From Methylocystis sp. ATCC 49242 (GTDB taxonomy: Bacteria > Pseudomonadota > Alphaproteobacteria > Rhizobiales > Beijerinckiaceae): a stretch of DNA of 64,000 nucleotides. The notes beneath the pieces were generated by a model. The model saw only the letters and a program-made list of their open reading frames with translations, was not told the DNA's origin and did no database searches. Below are positions 44,998 through 53,378 of the stretch, piece by piece. Positions within the stretch are counted from its first letter, which is position 1. Every line of letters starts with the position of its first letter. The stretch spans positions 2,610,356 to 2,674,355 of the forward strand of contig NZ_KE124774.1 in assembly GCF_000188155.2 (NCBI RefSeq). Reading direction: 5' to 3'. A program made the translations under genes and the position numbers.

Positions 44998-45340
44998 CCT
45001 TCGGGGTGCTGCGCGCCGATAGGTGAGGGATTTCAGCGGCTCGTTGCCTGTTGCGCCGAATAGGCAAAGACATTCGCGCGCGGTTCAGCTAAGAACGTGG
45101 GTAGAGCAGACGCGCTGCTCCGGGGCGTCGAAACCCCTCACGAATGGCTGGTGCTGGCCAGAACTGCACCAACTCCTTGACCTATGGTCGGGGAGCCTGT
45201 GGCGTATACAACAGGCTTTCCGAGCTAAAGGCCATGGGGCCGTTTCGTGACGGTTTCGAACTCCCCGATCACCAAGAGTCAGAGAGAATCGTTTGCGGGG
45301 GCGCACCGCAGACAGTCTCTCTTGGATGTGGGGAACGGCT

Positions 45341-45628
45341 ATGCGGGTTCACGTCGAACTCGATCCCGATGTGGATGACGAAGCGCCGACCGGCGACATC
45401 ATAACCGTTTATGACGAGCGGCATTACGTCACCTATCTGCGGTTGCTGGATGCGAAGGCCGAGGGCGCAGACTGGAGTGAAGTCGCCCGGATCGTGCTGC
45501 ACCGCGATCCGGCTGCCGAGGAACTTCGGACCTATCGTTGCTGGCAAAGCCATCTCGAACGCGCGCAATGGCTTTCGCGTGAAGGCTATCGAAAGATTCT
45601 GGAACAGGCAGCAGCAAACAAGGCGTGA
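45341..45628 (+). CDS. DUF2285 protein, QseM-like antiactivator
   Basis: 95 residues that are almost entirely one DUF2285 domain: GDIITVYDERHYVTYLRLLDAKAEGADWSEVARIVLHRDPAAEELRTYRCWQSHLERAQWLSREGYRKIL. Stand-alone DUF2285 proteins such as QseM bind and inhibit the FseA activator (DUF6499-DUF2285) in ICEMlSym(R7A). Here an FseA-like gene lies 1.1 kb away and the rdfS-like target is divergent, so the regulatory triangle is complete. Start set at the ATG at 45341; the frame is open to 45293. Confidence 0.75.
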   Translation: MRVHVELDPDVDDEAPTGDIITVYDERHYVTYLRLLDAKAEGADWSEVARIVLHRDPAAEELRTYRCWQSHLERAQWLSREGYRKILEQAAANKA

Positions 45629-45736
45629 AAATTAGCGGGCTGCAAGCTGGCTTCCAGCCGGCTTTCTGTTGCGGATTTTAGAGCCGCTAAGAACATCAAC
45701 CCCCATCTTCCTAGTCATGAGAAAGGATTTTCTAAG

Positions 45737-46483
45737 TTGGATATTCCTCGGATTTTTAACATCACCGAAAGTGCGCACCGTATCCATAATCCGTTTACAG
45801 CCGACAAGTTCGCCACTCTTGGCGCAGCGTTGCGTTTGGAACCAGCAACCCATGTTCTGGACCTCGGTAGCGGTTCGGGCGAGATGCTGTGCACTTGGGC
45901 ACGCGACTATAGGATTAGCGGCACAGGTATCGACATGAGCCAGTTGTTCACCGAGCAAGCGAAACTGCGTGCCGCAGAACTCGGGGTCGCCGATCAGGTG
46001 GAGTTCATTCACGATGACGCTACCGGCTATGTTGCTGACGAAAAGGCCGGAGTGGCGGCCTGCGTCGGTGCTACGTGGATCGGTGGGGGAGTCGCCGGCA
46101 CCATTGAACTTCTGGCCAAGAGCCTCCACCCCGGAGGGATTATCCTCATTGGCGAGCCGTATTGGCTGCGGTTGCCGCCGACGGAGGAAATTGCAAAGGG
46201 ATGCGGTGCCAGTGCGATCACCGATTTTCTGACGCTTCCCGAGCTTGTCGCGTCTTTTGATGGCTTGGACTATGACGTTGTGGAAATGGTTCTGGCAAAT
46301 CAGGATGGCTGGGACAGGTATGAGGCGGCCAAGTGGCTAACCATGCGTCGATGGCTGGAAGCAAATCCCGAGGACGACTTCGCGAAAGACGTTCGAGCCC
46401 GGCTGACATCCGAACCCAAACGCTATACTGCCTACACGCGCGAATACCTCGGCTGGGGCGTGTTCGCGCTGATGGCTCGGTGA
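45737..46483 (+). CDS. yjhP: YjhP-like class I SAM methyltransferase
   Basis: 248 residues, TTG start with GAAAGGA upstream. The start DIPRIFNITESAHRIHNPFT and the tail REYLGWGVFALMAR are those of the E. coli YjhP family. Motif I is HVLDLGSGSGEMLCTWAR, followed by GTGIDMSQLF (acidic loop) and FIHDDATGY. The substrate is unknown; small-molecule methylation is typical. Its E. coli relative sits beside yjhQ and yjhX, and homologs of both lie 12 kb away on this element. Confidence 0.82.
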   Translation: MDIPRIFNITESAHRIHNPFTADKFATLGAALRLEPATHVLDLGSGSGEMLCTWARDYRISGTGIDMSQLFTEQAKLRAAELGVADQVEFIHDDATGYVADEKAGVAACVGATWIGGGVAGTIELLAKSLHPGGIILIGEPYWLRLPPTEEIAKGCGASAITDFLTLPELVASFDGLDYDVVEMVLANQDGWDRYEAAKWLTMRRWLEANPEDDFAKDVRARLTSEPKRYTAYTREYLGWGVFALMAR

Positions 46484-46530
46484 TGCCCAGCATTGCGGCG
46501 TAATGTAAACAGATGCCGCTGGGCCGACCA

Positions 46531-47160
46531 TCAACGCTTGTTGGGCTTGATTGGATAGCGAAGTAGCAAGCGATAGCCGCCGCGCATCATCTTGATGCCG
46601 TGTGCGACCAGCCGGCGGGCCTTGTTCTTGCGCGGGTCGCTCTCAAAATCCTCCTTGGAGCCACGAAAGCCAAGCAGGACTTCGGCGATGGTGCGATAGC
46701 TCTCACCGCGAAGCCGGGCGTCGAGCGCGCGCAGGGATAGGATATGCCATTGCCGGAGTTGGGCGGGAACGGCTCGGAAATCGGGACCAGGTGCGCGGCC
46801 GTTGAGGGACCGCCAAACACGGCGGGCGGCGTGGGCGCGCAGCTCCAGAAAGGAATCCATCGGTAGGATGGCGGCGTAGAAGGCCGCCGCGTCCGGCATC
46901 GCCTCGGGTAGCCAAAATTGATGTGCGACGCCATCCACCTGCCAGATGCCATGCCAGCCATCGGAAGCGCGGCGTAGGTCGAGGCCGTCAAGATGTGCCA
47001 GCGTCAATATCGGTTCAGTGTCACTGTCATTGCGCTCAACCGGGGACAGCATCACCGCTTGCGGTAGAAGGTTCGGACTCCAGATCGGCGCTTGCCCATC
47101 ATGCGGCGCGTCGGGATCGCATGGGAAATCGCAACCCCCAGCGATCCGCAAACACTTCAA
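46531..47160 (-). CDS. DUF2285 half of an FseA-like activator
   Basis: This frame encodes the C-terminal part of an FseA-like ICE activator. After PCDPDAPHDGQAPIWSPNLLPQAV comes a linker, then the DUF2285 winged-helix-like domain (FRAVPAQLRQWHILSLRALDARLRGESYRTIAEVLLGFRGSKEDFESDP). In ICEMlSym(R7A) the homologous pair msi172-msi171 is joined by +1 programmed frameshifting to make FseA, which activates rdfS. The first residues of this frame before about 47123 overlap the DUF6499 frame and are probably not translated on their own. Confidence 0.8.
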   Translation of the reverse strand: MKCLRIAGGCDFPCDPDAPHDGQAPIWSPNLLPQAVMLSPVERNDSDTEPILTLAHLDGLDLRRASDGWHGIWQVDGVAHQFWLPEAMPDAAAFYAAILPMDSFLELRAHAARRVWRSLNGRAPGPDFRAVPAQLRQWHILSLRALDARLRGESYRTIAEVLLGFRGSKEDFESDPRKNKARRLVAHGIKMMRGGYRLLLRYPIKPNKR

Positions 47161-47314
47161 GCTCGCGGCCGGGCAGTTGTTGGTTCAATGCGATGGCGTG
47201 GTAGTCCTGACGGTAATCGTCATTTCGGCGCAGATATTCCCAAGCGAAACCGGCGACCGGGATATGCTTTGCGTGCCGATAGGCCACAGGCAAACGCCAA
47301 TCGATAGTAAGCAT
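47099..47314 (-). CDS. DUF6499 half of the FseA-like activator
   Basis: 71 residues: TIDWRLPVAYRHAKHIPVAGFAWEYLRRNDDYRQDYHAI is the DUF6499 domain, followed by FADRWGLRFP, where the normal fused protein would continue CDPDAPHD. The frame ends after 11 further codons. A +1 step at TTT CCC A (about 47122-47128, minus strand) restores one continuous protein of about 255 residues. Confidence 0.78.
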   Translation of the reverse strand: MLTIDWRLPVAYRHAKHIPVAGFAWEYLRRNDDYRQDYHAIALNQQLPGRELEVFADRWGLRFPMRSRRAA

Positions 47315-47420
47315 GACGCACCCTCTCTACTCAAGGGCGCAAACCGCGCCCGGAGTGAGAGCTTCCAAGACAGTCAATTTTAGAAAAAGATGGGATTATC
47401 TGACACGTTGTCCGCCCTAG

Positions 47421-48283
47421 AGGGTGTTATGCACCTTGGATCATGAAATCTGCTGCGCGCTTGAGCATGAGACATGCGAAGGCGACGACGTGGAGTCCTG
47501 CGAGGGTCTGAGCATAGCGCTCGTAGTCTTTGACGAGCCGCCTGCATCGCGTCGCCCAGGCGAATGAACGCTCGACCACCCAGCGCTTGGGCAGCAACAC
47601 GAAGCCTTTTTTGGCCTCGGCGAGTTTGACGACGCAAAGCTCGGCGCCCTGCGCCTTTGCGGCCTCGGACGCCTTTTCGCCGGTGTAGCCCTGATCGACA
47701 TAAACGAGTTCGACGCTTTCGCCTGTCACATCCTGCACGGCTGCGATGAGCTTGCCGACCTCGGCGCGGTCATCGACATTCGCCGGCGTGACATGCAACG
47801 CCAGCAAATGGCCCAATGTGTCGACTGCCATGTGCAGCTTCGAGCCGCGCTTTCGCTTCGCGCCGTCATAGCCCGCTCGTGGGCCGCTCTCAGGGGTCGA
47901 GCGCAAGGTGCGGCTGTCGATGATCGCCGCCGTCGGCTCCGCCGCCCGCCCGGAAGCGACGCGCAACTGGGCGCGCAGATCCTGCGCAAGCGCCTCGAAC
48001 ACGCCCGCCGACAGCCAGCGCTGCGATTGCTGATACACGGCGAACCATGGCGGCAGATCGTTGGGCATGGCGCGCCAGGCGATGCCGTAGCGCAGCACGT
48101 AACGCAGGCCGTTGAACAGCTCGCGCAGCGAATGTTGACGCTGCGGCGCGCCTTCGTCCATGAGCGTCAGATAAGGCGCAACCAGCGACCATTCTTCGTC
48201 GCTGACGTCAGACGGATAAGGTTTGCGAATCGGAGACATCCGATTCTACTAAGACAATCAATCACCAAAGTACATAACACCCT
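47421..48283 (-). mobile_element. IS5-family element, copy 2 of 3 (863 bp)
   Basis: Same ends and CTAG flanks as copy 1. It is inserted 106 bp upstream of the DUF6499 frame, between it and the ardA fragment, and so may separate the activator gene from its promoter. Confidence 0.93.
47427..48239 (-). CDS. IS5-family transposase (copy 2)
   Basis: Identical 270-residue protein to copy 1, with the D-D-E residues in AAIIDSRTL, VYVDQGYTG and VVERSFAWA. The nucleotide sequence also looks identical to copy 1. Confidence 0.95.
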   Translation of the reverse strand: MSPIRKPYPSDVSDEEWSLVAPYLTLMDEGAPQRQHSLRELFNGLRYVLRYGIAWRAMPNDLPPWFAVYQQSQRWLSAGVFEALAQDLRAQLRVASGRAAEPTAAIIDSRTLRSTPESGPRAGYDGAKRKRGSKLHMAVDTLGHLLALHVTPANVDDRAEVGKLIAAVQDVTGESVELVYVDQGYTGEKASEAAKAQGAELCVVKLAEAKKGFVLLPKRWVVERSFAWATRCRRLVKDYERYAQTLAGLHVVAFACLMLKRAADFMIQGA

Positions 48284-48399
48284 CTAGGAGAACAGTTATA
48301 TTATGTTTTTATTAACGATGTTTTTAATGGTATTCTAGACTTCAGAAATTCTGATCGTTGAACAGTGTCTTCGCCCGGATATGCAGGCGAAACCACTTA

Positions 48400-48760
48400 C
48401 TACCTACTCGAAAACAGATGCACCTCGTCGCGTGCAGTTTCCACCGTGAAGAACTCGCCATTCATCTCGGCATCGCGTGCCATCGCGTCCCAATCGACAT
48501 AGTAGCGCAGGGCCTCGGGGATCGTGACGCTCTCGGTGGTCAGCTCCTCCATGTAGTCGGCGAGGCTGGCGAACTGACCATGATAGCAGTCCTGCAAGGT
48601 GGTTTCGGCTTGGTCCATGTCGCCACCGAATTGCTCCAGCAGGCCCGCGCCTAGTGCGCCGTGCTCTGCGATGAAAGCGCCCATCCGCGCCACGTTGTCG
48701 ATGCCGGCATATTCGCTGATGGTGACGCCCTCGAAACCCTCATAGTCATGGATGGCGTAT
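48400..48760 (-). pseudogene. ardA: Antirestriction protein ArdA, 5' truncated
   Basis: The C-terminal 110 or so residues of ArdA (YAIHDYEGFEGV, MGAFIAEHGALGAGLLEQFGGDMDQAETTLQDCYHGQFASLADYMEEL) match the intact copy at 52830-53357. Upstream the similarity stops and an unrelated fragment follows. ArdA is a DNA mimic that blocks type I restriction; this copy lacks the N-terminal domain and is unlikely to fold fully. The 160 bp between the IS5 end and this gene hold nothing recognisable and are AT-rich. Confidence 0.85.
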
Positions 48761-48764
48761 TGGC

Positions 48765-49040
48765 CCCGTGCCGTGCGCAAAGTGCGGGACAACGCTTTCC
48801 AGAACGGAGTCGCTGTCGGTCGAAGTCAGACGCAATTGGAGTCTGGGCGCACTCGCCATGAGCGAGCGCAACTCGTCATTGGCCGCGCCAACGATCTCGG
48901 AGAGTCCCGGCTGGTCCTCAAGCCGCGTCCCTTCGGGCGGAGTCCAGAGACGCGCGCGTTCGGCCCGGACGGCCTGCGCGGGCATGTCCCCGCGCGTCGC
49001 CACCACGCGGCGGAACAACTCGGACGAAAAGGAAAGCCGC
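48765..49040 (-). pseudogene. Unidentified ICE gene fragment
   Basis: A frame reading SFSSELFRRVVATRGDMPAQAVRAERARLW and LSEIVGAANDELRSLMASAPRLQLRLTSTDSDSVLESV looks like real coding sequence by composition but has lost both ends. It is joined to the ardA fragment on one side and to an IS21 fragment on the other. I do not recognise the protein. Confidence 0.4.
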
Positions 49041-49400
49041 ATAGCGTCGGACCGCGTCGTAGCCGCCGTCATATCCGAGGGCCCTGAGCTCTTCGAAAAT
49101 CCGGATGCGGGTCAGCCGCTCGCGCTTCGGCTTGCGCGCATTCGCCGCCAGCATCTCGTCGAGCTTGCCTTTCCAGGGACCGATCTTCGGCTGCGGTTGG
49201 ACGGTTCGCTCGTAAGTCATCTCCGTTGCGCCGGACCGGATCACCTTCCGAACCGTGTTCCGCGATACCCGCAGCTCTCGGCAGATATGCTTGATCGACT
49301 TCTTGTCCTGGAAATACGCCCGGCGGATCTTCGCAATCGTCTCCACAACCAGCATCCCACACTGTGCCCCCCGATAGCCTCGGAGGCATCATGACCATCA
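49040..49400 (-). pseudogene. IS21-family IstA, N-terminal fragment
   Basis: About 105 codons from 49355 encode the start of an IS21 IstA: VVETIAKIRRAYFQDKKSIKHICRELRVSRNTVRKVIRSG (helix-turn-helix) and IFEELRALGYDGGYDAVRRYAAF. The rest of istA and istB are missing. The end of the element, with GGGGGGTCATTTTTGG, is next to the IS110 left region at about 49405-49420. Confidence 0.8.
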
Positions 49401-49404
49401 GCGT

Positions 49405-49557
49405 AAGGGGGGTCATTTTTGGAAGCCGATTACCCCGTTACGGGGTCAGACGATATGACCATGCGGGTGGGAGACGGGGTAGCCCGTCTCCACGATGTGC
49501 AATCAGCGAGGGTTACGCCATAAGCGCCTATCCTCATGCACAGGGAGACGGACCGCC
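49405..49557 (+). ncRNA. Candidate IS110 bridge RNA region
   Basis: IS110 elements express a bridge RNA from the non-coding end upstream of the transposase. This 150-bp region has two clear stem-loops: ACCCCG-TTA-CGGGGT (49432-49446) and a perfect 9-bp GGAGACGGG-GTAG-CCCGTCTCC (49470-49491). The first may belong to the IS21 end instead. The donor and target guide loops cannot be assigned without the element boundaries. Confidence 0.4.
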
Positions 49558-50670
49558 ATGGAGTTTAACAGCTACATCGGGCTCGATGTCCATAAGGAAA
49601 CGATTGCCGTAGCCATCGCAGACGCAGGCCGAAATGGCGAAGTCAGATTCTTCGGAGAAATTGCCAACAACCCGGACGCGGTGGCGAACTTGCTGAAGAA
49701 ACTTGGTGGCCGGCGCAGCAAGTTACACTTCGTCTATGAGGCCGGACCGTGCGGCTATGGTCTCTACCGCCAGATCCTCGCCGCCGGTCATGCCTGCGAT
49801 GTCATCTCACCGGCCCACACACCGAAGCGCGCCGGCGATCACGTTAAAACCGATCGACGCGACGCGGCCATGTTGGCGCGCCTGTCCCGCGCCGGCGAAC
49901 TCACATCGGTCTGGGTTCCGGACGAGACACACGAAGCGATGCGGGATCTCATTCGAGCTCGCGAGGTCACGACGAAGGATGTGCGTCAGGCGCGTCAGCG
50001 CATCCAGGGTTTTCTCCTCCGTTACGGTCGCCGCTATGTCGGCGCCGTATGGAAAAAGCGGCATAGAGTCTGGCTCGCCAATCAGAGCTTCGATCACCCT
50101 GCACAGCAGATCGCCTTTCAAACCTATCTGAACGCCATGGATCAGGCGATCGCCCGCAAGGATCTCGTCGAAGCGCAGATCGAAGCTCTCGTGCCGGAAT
50201 GGTCCCTCGGTCCGGTCGTCGAGGCTCTCCAGGCGTTGCGCGGCGTCGCGCTCGTGGTCGCCGCCGGCGTGGTGGCCGAAATCGGCGACATGCGGCGCTT
50301 CGACAATCCCCGTCAGCTCATGGCGTTCGTCGGCCTCGTCCCCGGAGAGCATTCGAGTGGAAACAGACGCAAATTGACCGGCATCACCAAAGCAGGCAGC
50401 GTCGTCGCGCGGCGACTGATCGTAGAATCCGCCTGGGCCTATCGCATGCCGGCGAAGATCGGTCAGGCGATGCTGCTGCGGCAGCAATCGATCGCCGTCC
50501 CGATCCGTGAAATCGCATGGAAGGCGCAGATCCGACTGTGTGGCCGATATCGGCGCATGCTGGCGCGCGGCAAAAAGGCGCCGATCGTCATCACCGCAAT
50601 CGCTCGGGAACTCCTCGGCTTCATTTGGGCAATCGCGCGGCAGGTCGAACCAAAGACGATCGCCGCGTAA
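49558..50670 (+). CDS. IS110-family transposase (DEDD recombinase)
   Basis: 370 residues from the ATG at 49558, preceded by AGGGAGACGG. The RuvC-like DEDD domain shows YIGLDVHKETIAVA (D), FVYEAGPCGYGL (E) and VKTDRRDAAMLARL (D, D). The C-terminal Tnp domain has LRGVALVVAAGVVAEIGDMRRF and the nucleophile serine region PGEHSSGNRRKLTGITKAGS. The frame is intact. These enzymes act with a bridge RNA. The 3' region to about 50880 has no other gene and is probably the right end of the element. Confidence 0.93.
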   Translation: MEFNSYIGLDVHKETIAVAIADAGRNGEVRFFGEIANNPDAVANLLKKLGGRRSKLHFVYEAGPCGYGLYRQILAAGHACDVISPAHTPKRAGDHVKTDRRDAAMLARLSRAGELTSVWVPDETHEAMRDLIRAREVTTKDVRQARQRIQGFLLRYGRRYVGAVWKKRHRVWLANQSFDHPAQQIAFQTYLNAMDQAIARKDLVEAQIEALVPEWSLGPVVEALQALRGVALVVAAGVVAEIGDMRRFDNPRQLMAFVGLVPGEHSSGNRRKLTGITKAGSVVARRLIVESAWAYRMPAKIGQAMLLRQQSIAVPIREIAWKAQIRLCGRYRRMLARGKKAPIVITAIARELLGFIWAIARQVEPKTIAA

Positions 50671-50939
50671 CGCGCGACAGCATCGAGGCAACGGCCAGGG
50701 CGCCGGCGCCGGTCAAGGGATCCTCCGGCAATTTTAGGAGCGGCACGACCGATCTCCGTGAGTCAGACCGAGGCTCCCCTACGACGAAAGCTCCGTATGC
50801 GGTAGCCAATCCGCGCATGAGAAACGGCTCAACCGTCGAAATCACGCCGGCGTCCTGACCTCTGCCTCGCCGAACATTTTGTGCTCCTTGCCGGACAGGC
50901 ACGGGATCGCTGGCGCACGCAGATTGCGCTTGAAAATGG

Positions 50940-51272
50940 TCATAAGAATTTTGCACGCCGGTTCACACACGATCCATCATTGAGCCAGAGCCTGCCTCGC
51001 TTCGGTTGCTTCTGGGGAACCTTCAGCCCCTCCCGCCGCCAGATCCGTTCGACCCGCTTGAGGTTCACCAGCCAGCCGGCCTCGCGCAGCAGCGCCGTGA
51101 TCCGGCGGTAGCCGTAACGGCCGTACTGGCTGGCCAGCGCGATGATGTCGGCCGTCAGTGCCGCCTCATCCTCGGGTGTCTTCGGGTGCTTGCGCTGGGT
51201 GGAGCGATGCTGGCCGAGAACCCGGCAGGCGAACCGTTCGGAGACACCGAACTCGGCCCTCACATGCTCCAC
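50940..51272 (-). pseudogene. IS3-family transposase OrfB, truncated
   Basis: The N-terminal 95 or so residues of an IS3 OrfB (VSERFACRVLGQHRSTQRKHPKTPEDEAAL, YGRYGYRRITALLREAGWLVNLKRVERIWRREGLKVP) are present. The rve/DDE catalytic part is missing beyond NDGSC at about 50965, next to the IS110 right end, so the IS110 insertion or a later deletion removed it. Confidence 0.85.
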
Positions 51273-51295
51273 ACAGGCCCGGCGACGGGCGGGGC

Positions 51296-51574
51296 TCAGT
51301 AGTTTCCCCGGGCCGCCTCCTTCAGGATCAGCTTCTCCAGGGTCAGGTCCGATACCGCTCGCCGTAGCCGGGCGTTCTCTGCCTCCAGCTCCTTCAGCCG
51401 CTTCACCTGGTCGCCCTTCAGGCCGCCATACTCTGACCGCCAGCGATAGTAGGTCACCTCCGTCACCCCGATCGCACGCACAGCCTCGGCCACCGGCCGC
51501 CCCTGTGCCATCAGCACGTCAACCTGCCGCAGCTTCGTGACGATCTCTTCCGCCGTGTGCCGCTTCCTTGCCAT
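51296..51574 (-). CDS. IS3-family transposase OrfA
   Basis: 92 residues: the helix-turn-helix (TAEEIVTKLRQVDVLMAQGRPVAEAVRAIGVTEVTYYRWRSEYGG) and the leucine zipper (RLKELEAENARLRRAVSDLTLEKLILKEAARG) typical of OrfA. Intact, but its partner OrfB is truncated, so the element is dead. The IS3 insertion has cut the second DUF6499 gene at about 51645. Confidence 0.88.
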   Translation of the reverse strand: MARKRHTAEEIVTKLRQVDVLMAQGRPVAEAVRAIGVTEVTYYRWRSEYGGLKGDQVKRLKELEAENARLRRAVSDLTLEKLILKEAARGNY

Positions 51575-51639
51575 TCCAAGTCCTCCTCATGGTCAATAAC
51601 CATACTTCAGGGAGGACCACTTCTCAGGGGGCAGACCAG

Positions 51640-51784
51640 CCGTCGGTTTCTTCGCGCGGGAAATTATCTGGAAGTCGCGATGGTAATCTCCATGGCGACG
51701 AAGATACTCCCATGCGAAACCAGCAGGGGGAATGCTCTTTGCGTGCCCGTAAGCTACCGGCGCACGCCAATTAATGCTTAGCAT
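51640..51784 (-). pseudogene. Second DUF6499 gene, cut by IS3
   Basis: The start MLSINWRAPVAYGHAKSIPPAGFAWEYLRRHGDYHRDFQII is a paralogue of the gene at 47099-47314. The rest of the domain and the DUF2285 half are gone at the IS3 junction. The sequence just upstream (GGCGCACCCTCTCTACTC) is also shared with the region upstream of the first copy. Confidence 0.8.
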
Positions 51785-51891
51785 GGCGCACCCTCTCTAC
51801 TCGGGCGTGCAAAGCAACGCCCGAGTAGAGAGTTTCCGAAACTGCCATATATAAAAGTAGCTGGAATTGCACGAAACGTCGTTCGCGCTAG

Positions 51892-52754
51892 AGGGTGTTA
51901 TGCACCTTGGATCATGAAATCTGCTGCGCGCTTGAGCATGAGACATGCGAAGGCGACGACGTGGAGTCCTGCGAGGGTCTGAGCATAGCGCTCGTAGTCT
52001 TTGACGAGCCGCCTGCATCGCGTCGCCCAGGCGAATGAACGCTCGACCACCCAGCGCTTGGGCAGCAACACGAAGCCCTTCTTCGCTTCGGCAAGTTTGA
52101 CGACGCACAGTTCGGCGCCTTGCGCCTTCGCCGCCTCGGACGCCTTTTCGCCGGTGTAGCCCTGATCGACATAAACGAGTTCGACGCTTTCGCCTGTCAC
52201 ATCCTGCACGGCTGCGATGAGCTTGCCGACCTCGGCGCGGTCATCGACATTCGCCGGCGTGACATGCAACGCCAGCAAATGGCCCAATGTGTCGACTGCC
52301 ATGTGCAGCTTCGAGCCGCGCTTTCGCTTCGCGCCGTCATAGCCCGCTCGTGGGCCGCTCTCAGGGGTCGAGCGCAAGGTGCGGCTGTCGATGATCGCCG
52401 CCGTCGGCTCCGCCGCCCGCCCGGAAGCGACGCGCAACTGGGCGCGCAGATCCTGCGCAAGCGCCTCGAACACGCCCGCCGACAGCCAGCGCTGCGATTG
52501 CTGATACACGGCGAACCATGGCGGCAGATCGTTGGGCATGGCGCGCCAGGCGATGCCGTAGCGCAGCACGTAACGCAGGCCGTTGAACAGCTCGCGCAGC
52601 GAATGTTGACGCTGCGGCGCGCCTTCGTCCATGAGCGTCAGATAAGGCGCAACCAGCGACCATTCTTCGTCGCTGACGTCAGACGGATAAGGTTTGCGAA
52701 TCGGAGACATCCGATTCTACTAAGACAATCAATCACCAAAGTACATAACACCCT
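51892..52754 (-). mobile_element. IS5-family element, copy 3 of 3 (863 bp)
   Basis: Same ends and CTAG flanks as copies 1 and 2. It occupies the position between DUF6499 and ardA that copy 2 occupies in the first module, and the left flanking bases (ACGT-GT-CGC-CTAG) are similar. It differs from the others by ten substitutions clustered at 52078-52132. Confidence 0.93.
51898..52710 (-). CDS. IS5-family transposase (copy 3)
   Basis: Protein identical to copies 1 and 2 over all 270 residues despite the cluster of ten nucleotide differences, all of which are synonymous. Confidence 0.95.
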   Translation of the reverse strand: MSPIRKPYPSDVSDEEWSLVAPYLTLMDEGAPQRQHSLRELFNGLRYVLRYGIAWRAMPNDLPPWFAVYQQSQRWLSAGVFEALAQDLRAQLRVASGRAAEPTAAIIDSRTLRSTPESGPRAGYDGAKRKRGSKLHMAVDTLGHLLALHVTPANVDDRAEVGKLIAAVQDVTGESVELVYVDQGYTGEKASEAAKAQGAELCVVKLAEAKKGFVLLPKRWVVERSFAWATRCRRLVKDYERYAQTLAGLHVVAFACLMLKRAADFMIQGA

Positions 52755-52829
52755 CTAGACGCACGCTTCTTCTTAGCAATGATTCTGCGAGCTGGGTGGA
52801 GCCTCGCGTTGCTGCCCCAGGCGATGCGC

Positions 52830-53357
52830 TCACCTGTTGGAAAAGACATGCACTTCATCGTGCGCGGTCTCTATCGTGAAGAACTCGCCGCTCATTTCGG
52901 CATCGCGCGCCATCGCTTCCCAATCGACATAGTAGCGCACGGCGTCGGGGATCGTGACGCTCTCGGCGGTCACTTCCTCCATGAAATCGGCGAGGCTGGC
53001 GAACTGGCCATGATAGCAGTCCTGCAAGGCGGTTTCGGCTTGGTCCATGTCGCCGGCGAACTGTTCCAGCAAGCCCGCGCCTAGTGCGCCATGCTCTGCG
53101 ATGAAAACACCCATCCGCGCCACGCTCTCGATGCTGGCATACTCCTTGATGGTGACGCCTTCGAAGCCCTCATAGTCATGGATGGCATATTCCTCCGCGT
53201 CTTTGATCGGTGAACGCGCGAGCATCGCGGCAATCTCGTCCCTGATCTCGTCCGCGTCCTGATCCGCGTCGATCCACGCTCCATGCAAATGGCCGTTGTT
53301 GTAGGCGGCAAGGCAGGCAACATAGATGCGGGGATTGCTGTCGGCTGCGCTGGTCAT
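52830..53357 (-). CDS. ardA: Antirestriction protein ArdA
   Basis: 175 residues, normal ArdA length, acidic throughout. PRIYVACLAAYNNGHLHGAWIDADQDADEIRDEIAAML is the N-terminal domain, followed by YAIHDYEGFEGV and the dimerisation region with AEHGALGAGLLEQFAGDMDQAE. The protein imitates bent B-form DNA and inhibits type I restriction enzymes, protecting incoming ICE DNA. The start at 53357 is set from homologs; the frame to 53525 runs through hairpins. It is the intact copy of the gene truncated at 48400. Confidence 0.92.
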   Translation of the reverse strand: MTSAADSNPRIYVACLAAYNNGHLHGAWIDADQDADEIRDEIAAMLARSPIKDAEEYAIHDYEGFEGVTIKEYASIESVARMGVFIAEHGALGAGLLEQFAGDMDQAETALQDCYHGQFASLADFMEEVTAESVTIPDAVRYYVDWEAMARDAEMSGEFFTIETAHDEVHVFSNR

Positions 53358-53378
53358 GTCTCTGTTCCTTCGGGTTTG

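Noticed and set aside
45240..45275. Possible second attachment site sharing TTCGAACTCCCCGA with the tRNA-Lys remnant
   Set aside because: Only 14 bases match, no other tRNA features surround it, and there is no integrase beside it. Noted under the tRNA-Lys finding but not called as a feature.
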